In this document: positions 47,590-56,301 of the stretch, one piece after another
Layout: each line of letters opens with the position of its first letter
How positions within the stretch are numbered: the stretch's first letter is position 1
Source of the DNA: Candidatus Saccharimonadota bacterium
GTDB lineage: Bacteria; Patescibacteriota; Saccharimonadia; Saccharimonadales; Saccharimonadaceae
Length of the DNA stretch: 64,000 bases
Assembly (NCBI GenBank): GCA_027311865.1
Contig: DAICYC010000002.1
Span: 1-64,000 of the forward strand
Direction: 5' to 3'
The notes under the pieces: model-generated
Database searches by the model: none
Seen by the model: only the letters and a program-made list of their open reading frames with translations
What the model was told of the DNA's origin: nothing
Program-made: the position numbers and the translations under genes

Positions 47590-48366
47590 ATGCAGACACG
47601 GGTAGAAACCGGTTTTACAATCATCGAGACGATGCTGGTCTTGGCTATTACCGGTCTGCTGGTCGCCGGTCTATTTGTTGGAGTCGGCACTTCATTATCG
47701 ATACAGCGGTATCGCGATTCAGCCGAGAGCTTCAAAGCTTTGTTGCAGAGTCAGTATGGCGAGCTGGCCAATATTCGAAATGATCGACCTGACACTTGGC
47801 AGTGTAACCCGGCCGGGCAGTCAAACTCGGGCAGCCCGGAAGTGCGCGGCCAAAGTGATTGCATAATGGTTGGTCGAATGGTAGATATCGTTGGAGCGAA
47901 CGTCAAGCTCTATACGATTGTCGGGATAGAGATTAATAATCCTACGCCCGGTAACGATATTCATGTTTTGCGAAACAACTATACACTTCGGGTGTCGAAC
48001 GTCGAAATCGAACAGGATAGCTTAGACTGGGGCTCGGAAATTGGCTGGCCAGTGAGTGGCACCGGCTCGGGCGGTTCAACACCACGTCGCTTGTCGATAT
48101 TAATCGTTCGATCGCCGGAAAGCGGCCAGGTCTACACGTTTACCTCCAACAACGTTTACAATAATCCGTCGCAAGCTCATATCCGTAACTTAATTGTTGC
48201 TAATACCGGACAAGGTGAGCGACTAGTCTGTATTCGACCAGCTGATAATGCCATCGTCGGTGAGCGCCAGGGGGTGCTGCTGACTTCCTACGCGTCATCG
48301 GCTAGTGCGGTTGAGATGGTGTCAAATAGCTTTCTGCAGACTTCAGGCAGGAGCTCACGATGCTAG
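47590..48366 (+). CDS. Minor prepilin
   Basis: TGFTIIETMLVLAITGLLVAGLFVG. Confidence 0.8.
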   Translation: MQTRVETGFTIIETMLVLAITGLLVAGLFVGVGTSLSIQRYRDSAESFKALLQSQYGELANIRNDRPDTWQCNPAGQSNSGSPEVRGQSDCIMVGRMVDIVGANVKLYTIVGIEINNPTPGNDIHVLRNNYTLRVSNVEIEQDSLDWGSEIGWPVSGTGSGGSTPRRLSILIVRSPESGQVYTFTSNNVYNNPSQAHIRNLIVANTGQGERLVCIRPADNAIVGERQGVLLTSYASSASAVEMVSNSFLQTSGRSSRC

Positions 48367-48983
48367 GGCGTTATCAAAACGGCGACACATTAGTTGAGGT
48401 TCTGTTTGCGATTACAGTGTTTAGCTTGGTTGTCGTTGGCTCACTGGTCATCATGAATCAAGGTGTTGCAGCGGCTCAGCGTTCAATCGAGATATCATCA
48501 GTTCGTCATCAGATTGATGCCCAGGCTGAAACGCTGCGTTTTATGCACGATTCCTATTCGGCGGCTCGCCAGGCGGGGACGACTTTTAACCTTAGCGATG
48601 GCGTTACTTCGCCAGCCGAAGAATGGCAGCGGATGATTAGTTCTGGTTCGATGGTCAACTCCGCAACGGCTTTCAACACTAATGACGCTAGTGCCCGGCG
48701 CTGCCAGGCGATTCCGTCGGCTGGTTTTGTGGTTGATCCAGTTAACGTCCGTTTCATCAATAGCGGTAGTATATTAACGCAATCGCAAACTTATTCACAA
48801 CTTGTCTACAGTGGATCGGTTCTCAGCGCGGCACGCGGTATTTGGATCGAAGCTGTTCGATCAGCACCCGTGGCAAATAACACCGGTTATATTGATTTTC
48901 ATATCCGCGCGTGCTGGGATACAGTGGGCATGAATGTGCCGATGCGAATCGGAACGATTGTGAGGCTCTATGACCAACGATAA
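48360..48983 (+). CDS. Minor prepilin (PilV-like, G-D cleavage context)
   Basis: NGDTLVEVLFAITVFSLVVVGSLV. Confidence 0.75.
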   Translation: MLGRYQNGDTLVEVLFAITVFSLVVVGSLVIMNQGVAAAQRSIEISSVRHQIDAQAETLRFMHDSYSAARQAGTTFNLSDGVTSPAEEWQRMISSGSMVNSATAFNTNDASARRCQAIPSAGFVVDPVNVRFINSGSILTQSQTYSQLVYSGSVLSAARGIWIEAVRSAPVANNTGYIDFHIRACWDTVGMNVPMRIGTIVRLYDQR

Positions 48984-49692
48984 TCACCGAAATCAGCGCG
49001 GCTTTACCATAATCGAGATGATGCTGTCGATGATTTTTATATCATTCCTGTTGCTAGCGATTGCGATGATTATTGTTCACGTTGGCAATATCTACAATAA
49101 AGGCATGACTCTCAAAGAGGTTAATCAGGCTTCACGACTAATAGAGTCTGATATTTCGCGCAGTATGCGTGAAAGTGGCTCGTTTTCTATGACTTCCAAT
49201 TATCGGCCAGTTTCCGGTGTCGGTGGTCGTTTGTGCTTGGATAAATATAGTTATTTGTGGAATTATGAGGCCGCCATTCAGTCTGGCAATTCAGGCGTCA
49301 TCACTTATGCTAGTGGGGGATCGCTGTCGGGACGGCCGATTCATCTTGTCAAAGTTCCGGATTCGTCGGGTGCTTACTGCGCACGTTCCGGCTCGAGTTT
49401 CGTATTGGGTGACGTGAGAGTAGCTGATCAGGCCGAAGCCGTTGAGTTGTTAAAAGGCGGTGACAAGATGTTGAGTATTCATAGATTGAGTCTCCAGACT
49501 AATGCGGCCGGCACCAACAGTCTAACCGGGCAGCAGCTATATCGATTGTCGTATACTATCGGCACCGGTGATATAGCGGCACTGAATTCAACGCGAACCG
49601 CTTGTCGAGTACCGAGTGACGCCGCGGCCAACTTCAATTTTTGTTCCGTTCAGCAATTTGATTTAGTTATAAGAACTGGGAATGGTATTTAA
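48970..49692 (+). CDS. Minor prepilin (PilW/GspJ-like)
   Basis: RGFTIIEMMLSMIFISFLLLAIAMI. Confidence 0.8.
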   Translation: MTNDNHRNQRGFTIIEMMLSMIFISFLLLAIAMIIVHVGNIYNKGMTLKEVNQASRLIESDISRSMRESGSFSMTSNYRPVSGVGGRLCLDKYSYLWNYEAAIQSGNSGVITYASGGSLSGRPIHLVKVPDSSGAYCARSGSSFVLGDVRVADQAEAVELLKGGDKMLSIHRLSLQTNAAGTNSLTGQQLYRLSYTIGTGDIAALNSTRTACRVPSDAAANFNFCSVQQFDLVIRTGNGI

Positions 49693-50918
49693 TGAGAGGT
49701 GACATGAAACATAATCGACAAACCGGTGCTGTATCAATTTTTGTAGTTATTTTTGCCGCCTTGCTTTTAATTATTGTGACAGTTGGTTTTATTCAGATTA
49801 TGATTGCTGATCAACGCGAGGCGACTAATCGAGATTTGTCGCAGAGCGCCTACGATTCGGCTCTGGCGGGAGTAGAGGACTCTAAACGAGCTTTGTTAAG
49901 ATATCTGTCGATCTGTGAAACCGGTTCGGCGGCGGCTTGTAGTGCCGCTCGAACGGCTATCGATAGTGATGTCTGTAATGAGGCAGTCCGAGCGGGCAAT
50001 ATTATTGGATCCGATAGCGAAGGTCCACGCACGACTTCGGGTACTTACGGTGAAATCAAGATTCAACAAAGTACTAGTACTGGCGACGGCAGTCTGGATC
50101 AAGCTTACACTTGTGTCAAAATGGAACTCGATACCGATGATTTTGTCGGCAATACGGCTATGAATCAATCAGTTCTGGTGCCCCTCCGGGGAACCGGCGA
50201 TATCGATGCCGTGACGGTCGAGTGGTTTTCGCGGGATGATTTGAGCGGAGCCGCCAGCACCGCCGTCAGCCTGCTTGGTGCGACCGCCGCCCCAAAGCCG
50301 TTAATCGCTCAGGCCAACTGGCCAGGTAATCGTCCACCATTACTTCGAACGCAACTGATGCAGTTCGGCAATAGCTTCACGCTCGATGGTTTTGACGTGA
50401 TGCCGAGCGGTAGAAGCAACACCAACACCGTCTTCTTGTACCCAACCTCAGACGGCGCTGCCAACACATCAACTTCGTTTGCGGCGCGTGATGTTCGCAA
50501 ATCAACGGCAACCGATCCAACTTTACCGGCCACATCGGCTGACACGCCATTGCCGGTTCGTTGTAGCAACAACCTGTCGTCGGGTGGCTATTCTTGCCGT
50601 TTACGTCTGGCTCTGCCGGACCCGATCGGCGGTGGTGATCGAACGGCTTATCTGCGTCTAACGCCGCTCTACAACTCAACGCATTTTCGAATTACCATGT
50701 CACGCGGTCCACAGGCCGTTCAATTCAGCGGCGTTCAGCCGATTGTTGACTCAACTGGTCGTGCCAACGATTTGTTCCGCCGAGTTGAGAGTCGGGTCAA
50801 TTTAGTTGACACTAGCTTCCCGTATCCGGAAGCAGCCATCGATCTGACGGGCGATTTGTGCAAAGACTTTGCGGTAACTGATACAACATACTACGCCAGT
50901 TCGAGCTGTACACCTTAG
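49692..50918 (+). CDS. PilX-like pilus-associated protein
   Basis: TGAVSIFVVIFAALLLIIVTVGFIQIM N-terminal helix; alternative start ATG 49704. Confidence 0.65.
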   Translation: MRGDMKHNRQTGAVSIFVVIFAALLLIIVTVGFIQIMIADQREATNRDLSQSAYDSALAGVEDSKRALLRYLSICETGSAAACSAARTAIDSDVCNEAVRAGNIIGSDSEGPRTTSGTYGEIKIQQSTSTGDGSLDQAYTCVKMELDTDDFVGNTAMNQSVLVPLRGTGDIDAVTVEWFSRDDLSGAASTAVSLLGATAAPKPLIAQANWPGNRPPLLRTQLMQFGNSFTLDGFDVMPSGRSNTNTVFLYPTSDGAANTSTSFAARDVRKSTATDPTLPATSADTPLPVRCSNNLSSGGYSCRLRLALPDPIGGGDRTAYLRLTPLYNSTHFRITMSRGPQAVQFSGVQPIVDSTGRANDLFRRVESRVNLVDTSFPYPEAAIDLTGDLCKDFAVTDTTYYASSSCTP

Positions 50919-51826
50919 CCGTCGCTGTGAAACTTTTCGTAAACTTCGCGTAAGTGTTCATCGGTAACGTGGGTATAGACCTGCGTCGTGCTGATATTGC
51001 TATGTCCGAGCATGCTTTGAACGCTTCGAATATCGGCGCCATTCATCAGTAAGTCGGTCGCAAAGCTGTGACGCATCGTATGAGGGCTGACGTGTTTCGT
51101 GATGCCGGCTAGACGGGCATATTTTGATATCATTCGTTGAATACTCCGAGCCGTCAGTCGGCGATAATCACCAGAGGTGGTGGCTTCGTTGTTGCGGCTG
51201 TAGCTTAAAAATAGCGCCGGCAGACTGTCATCTCTGGCGTCGAGGTAGCGGTTGACCCAGTCGGCGGCCGTTTGGCTGATAAAGACCGGGCGATCCTTTT
51301 GGCCTTTTCCCCGAACCATGAATTCACGTCGTTTGGTGTTGACGTGATCGCGATCGAGATTGACCAGTTCCGATACCCGTAGGCCACTAGAGAAGAGTAG
51401 TTCGATGATGGCTCGATCACGCAAGCCAGCTTCGGCTGTCAGATCAATATTGCTCAGCAGCCGTTCAACTTCGTCGTAGTGAAGAAAGGTGACTTGCTTG
51501 CGACTAATTTTCGGTAGGATAATTTTATCGGGAGCTAGGCTGTCGATGTCGCGCGAAGACAAGTATTTCAAAAAGCCACGCAGGGCAATTAGGTGGTAGG
51601 CTTGAGTAATTGTCGCCAGTTCGTCGCCGGCTGGATTTTTATAACGATTGAGCCACAAACGATATTTTCTAACCATTTCGCTATCAATCTTATCGACTGT
51701 GATATCGCCGGCAAACTCGACTAATCGTTCCAAATAGAGTCGATAGTTTTCGGCTGTCTTGGCCGAGCGACCGCCCTCAACTTCGAGGTGTTCGATGAAA
51801 TCTAAAATCAGCTCACTGAGAAACAT
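50915..51826 (-). CDS. Tyrosine recombinase XerC/XerD
   Basis: LLFSSGLRVSELVNL, HTMRHSFATDLLMNGADIRSVQSMLGHSNISTTQVYTHV. Confidence 0.95.
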   Translation of the reverse strand: MFLSELILDFIEHLEVEGGRSAKTAENYRLYLERLVEFAGDITVDKIDSEMVRKYRLWLNRYKNPAGDELATITQAYHLIALRGFLKYLSSRDIDSLAPDKIILPKISRKQVTFLHYDEVERLLSNIDLTAEAGLRDRAIIELLFSSGLRVSELVNLDRDHVNTKRREFMVRGKGQKDRPVFISQTAADWVNRYLDARDDSLPALFLSYSRNNEATTSGDYRRLTARSIQRMISKYARLAGITKHVSPHTMRHSFATDLLMNGADIRSVQSMLGHSNISTTQVYTHVTDEHLREVYEKFHSDG

Positions 51827-51862
51827 AACCTCATTGTATTACACATCTGGTAAAATGGGGCA

Positions 51863-52651
51863 GTGGACTATGTAATAGGCATTATTCTCGGACTGATTCA
51901 GGGCTTGACGGAGTTCATTCCGATTAGTAGCTCTGGTCATCTGGTGATTGCTCAGACATTCCTGTTGGGGGCTTCAGATCACCTGCTATTAGAATTTTTG
52001 AATATTGGCACCATGCTGGCCTTGTTTGTGTACTTTCGTCGCCGAATTATTCAGATTATAAGAGATATTTTGTTTGAAAAAGACTACCGTTTACTTCGCA
52101 ACGTTATTTTGACGTCGGTGCCGGCCGGGATCATTGGTTTTGTTTTTGCCGATTATATTGCCGGAGCAGCCTTTTTTGGCAGCGCGGTGGTCGTGGTGTT
52201 CACTCTAGCTATCGTCGGCGCCATCATGATTATCATTGAGAAGTTGCCACGCGCCAGCGATGTCGCCGATGGAGCGGAGTTGAGGCCATCTCGGGCCCTG
52301 GGCGTCGGCTTGGCTCAAGCCCTAGCGCTCATACCAGGAGTGTCTCGCTCGGGTTCGACAATCGTCGCCGGACGCCTGATGGGCCTGCCGCCAGCTGCCG
52401 CCGCTGAATATAGTTTTCTGGCTTCGCTACCAATTATGCTCGGAGTTACAGCAAAAGTAATTTTGACGGATACTGATTACATGCTAACTCACGGTGGCAC
52501 CTTGTTGGTGGCCAATTTGGCGGCTTTCCTGAGTGGACTACTGGCGGTTGGCTTTCTGATGCGCTATCTGTCGAAGCACTCATTAGCAGTCTTTGGCTGG
52601 TACCGAATTGGTCTGGCTGTCGTTTTGGCAGCAGTGCTTTTGTTACAATAG
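51863..52651 (+). CDS. uppP: Undecaprenyl-diphosphatase (GTG start)
   Basis: GLIQGLTEFIPISSSGHLV, PGVSRSGSTIVAGRLMGL. Confidence 0.95.
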   Translation: MDYVIGIILGLIQGLTEFIPISSSGHLVIAQTFLLGASDHLLLEFLNIGTMLALFVYFRRRIIQIIRDILFEKDYRLLRNVILTSVPAGIIGFVFADYIAGAAFFGSAVVVVFTLAIVGAIMIIIEKLPRASDVADGAELRPSRALGVGLAQALALIPGVSRSGSTIVAGRLMGLPPAAAAEYSFLASLPIMLGVTAKVILTDTDYMLTHGGTLLVANLAAFLSGLLAVGFLMRYLSKHSLAVFGWYRIGLAVVLAAVLLLQ

Positions 52652-52669
52652 ATTAAATAAGGAGTATTC

Positions 52670-53176
52670 ATGGCTACACACATTCAACGTACACTGATTT
52701 TATTCAAGCCTGACGCCGTCCAGCGCGGAGTCGTAGGCGAGATTTTGACCCGTTTCGAGCGAGTCGGTCTAAAAATCATTGGCACCAAAATGATTGCCCC
52801 GGATCGTGAACATTACTACAAGCACTATGAAGAAATTGGTCACGTCATCAGTCGTCGCGGCGAGAACACGTTTAATAACGTCGTCGCGCTCATGACGCAA
52901 GGTCCAGTTATTGCGATGGTCCTGGAGGGAGTTGAGGCGATTGAACTAGTCCGCAAGTTGGTTGGTTCAACTGAGCCGAAAACGGCTGCCCCCGGAACGA
53001 TACGAGGCGACTTTTCGCACATGAGCTTCGGTTACGGTGATGAAACCAATAAGGGTATCCCTAACTTGATTCACGCTTCGAGCGACGCCGATGACGCCGA
53101 AAAGGAAGTCGCTCACTGGTTCAGCGAGCAAGAGCTGTACGATTATAGTGTTTTGCATGAGAAGTACACCAGGTAA
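52670..53176 (+). CDS. ndk: Nucleoside diphosphate kinase
   Basis: RTLILFKPDAVQRGVVGEIL, GTIRGDFSH, NLIHASSDADDAEKEV. Confidence 0.96.
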   Translation: MATHIQRTLILFKPDAVQRGVVGEILTRFERVGLKIIGTKMIAPDREHYYKHYEEIGHVISRRGENTFNNVVALMTQGPVIAMVLEGVEAIELVRKLVGSTEPKTAAPGTIRGDFSHMSFGYGDETNKGIPNLIHASSDADDAEKEVAHWFSEQELYDYSVLHEKYTR

Positions 53177-53284
53177 TTGATCGAAGTTGTTTTCTGGTGC
53201 TGGCTGCGTCGCTTCGCGACCGTGGAGGCATTAGTCTGGCCGGCGTGAAGCTAGCGAGCAAATTTCCTGCTACAATAACACTAT

Positions 53285-53361
53285 GCCCCGGTAGCTCAAC
53301 TGGATAGAGCAGATCCGTCCTAAGGATAAGGTTATAGGTTCGACTCCTGTCCGGGGTACCA
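53285..53361 (+). tRNA. tRNA-Arg(CCT)
   Basis: Cloverleaf: acceptor GCCCCGG/CCGGGGT, anticodon loop GTCCTAA, T-arm ATAGG-TTCGACT-CCTGT, encoded CCA; -10 TACAAT 8 nt upstream. Confidence 0.92.
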
Positions 53362-53393
53362 AGTGTATTTATTTAGATTAAGGAGTCGATCAA

Positions 53394-53966
53394 GTGGCGA
53401 AGAAAGTATCGAAAGAATCGGCCGTCGTCGCTTTCGAAGGTCAACGGCCAGGCGAAGAAGTGTTATTTGTGTTTCGACGACATATTATCGCTATGCGCAA
53501 GGGCTTTTACTTATTGCTGATTCCTTTCGCCCTAACATCAATTCCGCCGCTGATTTGGCAAGATAATCTCGAGTTATTTTTATTACCACTCGGGGGCTTT
53601 ATACTCGGCTTGATTATGTTCTTTTATCACTTCATGATGTGGTATTTTACGATTTTTATCGTTTCGACCGAGCGTATCCGTCAAATCACCCAGCACGGCT
53701 TCTTCGGAACCGATGTCGTTGAGCTGCGACTGTCAAAGATTCAGAACATAAGCTATAATATACCTGGATTCACCGGTGAGATATTTAGATTTGGAACCAT
53801 TGTGATTCAGACTTTTGTCGGTGACTTGGTGATCCGTAATGTCGAGCATCCGGAAAAGATTTACTATAAGTTGCAAGACGCTGTTGCCCAGGCAATCGGC
53901 CAACAAGGAGATTATGAAGAAGATTTTCCAGAAGAGACAAGCCAAGCAGCCGCCCGAGAAAGTTGA
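53394..53966 (+). CDS. PH domain-containing membrane protein (GTG start)
   Basis: Two TMs followed by TERIRQITQHGFFGTDVVELRLSKIQNISYNIPGF...GDLVIRNVEHPEKIYYKLQDAV. Confidence 0.75.
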   Translation: MAKKVSKESAVVAFEGQRPGEEVLFVFRRHIIAMRKGFYLLLIPFALTSIPPLIWQDNLELFLLPLGGFILGLIMFFYHFMMWYFTIFIVSTERIRQITQHGFFGTDVVELRLSKIQNISYNIPGFTGEIFRFGTIVIQTFVGDLVIRNVEHPEKIYYKLQDAVAQAIGQQGDYEEDFPEETSQAAARES

Positions 53967-54975
53967 GCGGATTACTAACGACACCTTGGCGCAGCACCGT
54001 GAACAAGTCCTAGCTGGCGGTCGACGATTCAAGTATCCGGTTCAATACGCGCGTCACAAGCTAGTTATCAACGCGATTTTGATTGGTGTCGGTGCCGTGA
54101 TCGCCCTGCTGGTCATCGGTTGGTGGCTGTTGTATCCAGCCCAAAATACCTCGGAGTTTATGTATCGAATCACCCGAGTGATTCCAGTGCCTGTCGCGTC
54201 AGTTGATGGTTACCCGGTCCGCTATAGCGATTACTTGATGAAATATCGAAGTTCGATGCATTACTTGGTTGAAAAAGAGCGAGTTAATCCATCGACGGAA
54301 GATGGTCAGCGTCAATCGGACTTCGTCAAAACCGAAGCAATGAAAGACGCCGTGGCTGATGCGTACGCTGCCAAGCTTGCCAAGGAGCGTGATATCGCCG
54401 TGACCGATGCCGAGCTAGAGCAGTTCTTGACTCAACAGCGCTACATGAGCGATGGTGAAGTGTCGGAACGAGCGCACGAAACGGTTGTGCGTGACTATTA
54501 CGGTTGGTCACCTGAAGAGTATCGTGAAGCTATGAAGAACAAGTTGCTTCGTCAGAAAGTAACCTATGCGATTGACGACCAGGCTAATCAACTCCGCGAT
54601 CAAGTGTCTGAACGCATCAAGGGTGGTGAAAAGGACTTGAATAAGATTGTCGAACAACTAGGCGGTGATGACAGTCAAAAGATACGTTTCGAAAGTTTAG
54701 ACTGGTTGCCACGTAGTAATCAAGACGGCGGTGTGACCGAAGCGGCGGCCAAGCTGGTACCGGGTCAAATCTCCGACGCCATACGATCGACGACTGGCGA
54801 AGGATACTATTTCGTCAAGCTGCTCGAGCGAAACGATTCACGAGTCAAATACGAGTTCATTCAGATTCCGCTGACCAAGTTTGTGGCCGACCTGAAGCAG
54901 GCTAGCGAACAACAAACTGATACGTACATCGATCTACCGGTCATTGAGAACCCGGCGCAACAACGACAACAATAG
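53914..54975 (+). CDS. SurA/PpiC-type peptidylprolyl isomerase, membrane-anchored
   Basis: N-terminal TM, SurA_N-like domain; rotamase-like FESLDWLPRSNQDGGVTEAAAKLVPGQISDAI; start ATG 53914 with aaggag. Confidence 0.75.
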   Translation: MKKIFQKRQAKQPPEKVERITNDTLAQHREQVLAGGRRFKYPVQYARHKLVINAILIGVGAVIALLVIGWWLLYPAQNTSEFMYRITRVIPVPVASVDGYPVRYSDYLMKYRSSMHYLVEKERVNPSTEDGQRQSDFVKTEAMKDAVADAYAAKLAKERDIAVTDAELEQFLTQQRYMSDGEVSERAHETVVRDYYGWSPEEYREAMKNKLLRQKVTYAIDDQANQLRDQVSERIKGGEKDLNKIVEQLGGDDSQKIRFESLDWLPRSNQDGGVTEAAAKLVPGQISDAIRSTTGEGYYFVKLLERNDSRVKYEFIQIPLTKFVADLKQASEQQTDTYIDLPVIENPAQQRQQ

Positions 54976-54990
54976 GGGAGGAGACGAGCC

Positions 54991-55590
54991 ATGTATAGCT
55001 TGCCGCAACTACCATACAGTTACGAGGCTCTTGAGCCAGTTATCAGTCGCGAGATTATGCGGCTTCACCACGCGGGCCATCATCAAGCCTATGTCGATAA
55101 GCTCAATCAGGCCCTGGCTGGGCAGCCCGATGAACTTAAGGACCGACCATTAGTCCAGTTGCTAGCTGGTATCGATGAGTTGCCAAATTCGATTCGAACT
55201 GCCGTTCGCAATAACGGCGGTGGACACTATAATCACTCATTATTTTGGCAGGTGATGTCACCAAATGGCGGCGGTGAACCAGTCGGTAAACTGGCTCAAG
55301 CAATTGAACAAAAATATAGTTCATTCGCCGCTTTTAAAGCCCAATTTACAGAGGCGGCGACTGGTCTGTTTGGTAGTGGCTGGGTTTGGTTAACGGCTGA
55401 TTTGTCGATCGAGACTAGTCCGAATCAGGACTCACCAATTATGAACGGCGCGGCCGAGCCATTACTTGGTTTGGATGTTTGGGAGCACGCTTATTATTTG
55501 GATTACAAGAATAAACGGGCTGACTATATTGAGGCCTGGTGGGATGTCATCGACTGGGAGTTCGTGGCGGAACGTTTCCAGGCTAAATAA
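54991..55590 (+). CDS. sodA: Superoxide dismutase (Fe/Mn)
   Basis: LPQLPYSYEALEPVISREIMRLHHAGHHQAYVDKLN, DVWEHAYYLDYKNKRADYIEAWW. Confidence 0.96.
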   Translation: MYSLPQLPYSYEALEPVISREIMRLHHAGHHQAYVDKLNQALAGQPDELKDRPLVQLLAGIDELPNSIRTAVRNNGGGHYNHSLFWQVMSPNGGGEPVGKLAQAIEQKYSSFAAFKAQFTEAATGLFGSGWVWLTADLSIETSPNQDSPIMNGAAEPLLGLDVWEHAYYLDYKNKRADYIEAWWDVIDWEFVAERFQAK

Positions 55591-55593
55591 AAA

Positions 55594-55616
55594 ACTACCC
55601 GCGCTTGTGGGGTAGT
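55594..55616 (-). terminator. Terminator downstream of tRNA-Asp
   Basis: ACTACCC/GGGTAGT; minus strand followed by TTTTTTATTT. Confidence 0.7.
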
Positions 55617-55629
55617 CATGTAATACTCT

Positions 55630-55707
55630 TGGCGGGCCCGACCGGATTCGAACCGGCGATCTCCTCCGTGACAGGGAGGCGTGATAGGCCAACTTCACTA
55701 CGAGCCC
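55630..55707 (-). tRNA. tRNA-Asp(GTC)
   Basis: Minus: GGGCTCG...CCTCC-CTGTCAC-GGAGG...GCCGG-TTCGAAT-CCGGT...CGGGCCC-G-CCA. Confidence 0.93.
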
Positions 55708-55824
55708 TCGTAGACGCTTTGGCTAAGCTCTCTGGATTTTAGCAGTTTTCGTCCTTTGAATCAATAGCCTGGTGGCTGTATTTGCTTGGTCTGGCTATGG
55801 TATAATCACAGGAGTAGGGATGAC

Positions 55825-55900
55825 GCCGCTATAGCTCAGCTGGTAGAGCGGCGCTTTCGTAAAGCGTAGGTCTCCGGTTCAATCCCGGATAGCGGCTCCA
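55825..55900 (+). tRNA. tRNA-Thr(CGT)
   Basis: GCCGCTA...GCGCT-TTCGTAA-AGCGT...CCGG-TTCAATC-CCGG...TAGCGGC-T-CCA; discriminator U. Confidence 0.94.
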
Positions 55901-55919
55901 TACGACTAAACCACACGAT

Positions 55920-56297
55920 ATGCTAAATAAAATTACCACCTCACTCAAGCAACTTTTTACTAATCGCTATTTAACGACATTAGCTATCGTTATGATTCTG
56001 TTAGCGTTAGCAAATTTGATTTATATCGTGCTAACGGTCCAGCCATCGGAGCTTCAGCTTGTCGCTCATTACACAGCCTTCGGTATCACGAATTTATACC
56101 GTGACCAGTGGATTTATTTATGGGGCTTTGGTCTGTTCGGCCTATTAGTTGCTTTTTTCCATATCGGTTTGTCGATTAAAGTCTACATCGCCAAGGGGCA
56201 TCCGCTAGCCCTGATGATCGCTTGGCTGGGCATTGCCATCATCGTGTTTGCCTGGATTATGGCCTTTTCTATTATCAATGTTTGGTCACCACTCTAG
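55920..56297 (+). CDS. Hypothetical multi-TM protein
   Basis: Three predicted TMs, 125 aa. Confidence 0.65.
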   Translation: MLNKITTSLKQLFTNRYLTTLAIVMILLALANLIYIVLTVQPSELQLVAHYTAFGITNLYRDQWIYLWGFGLFGLLVAFFHIGLSIKVYIAKGHPLALMIAWLGIAIIVFAWIMAFSIINVWSPL

Positions 56298-56301
56298 AGC
56301 G

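Noticed and set aside
50915-51826. Xer recombinase as mark of an integrated element
   Set aside because: Looks like a housekeeping XerC/D; no att-like repeats, cargo genes or tRNA-adjacent boundary seen.
53177-53284. ncRNA between ndk and tRNA-Arg
   Set aside because: Only one short GTCGC/GCGAC hairpin; better explained as an ndk 3' end/terminator without a U-tract.
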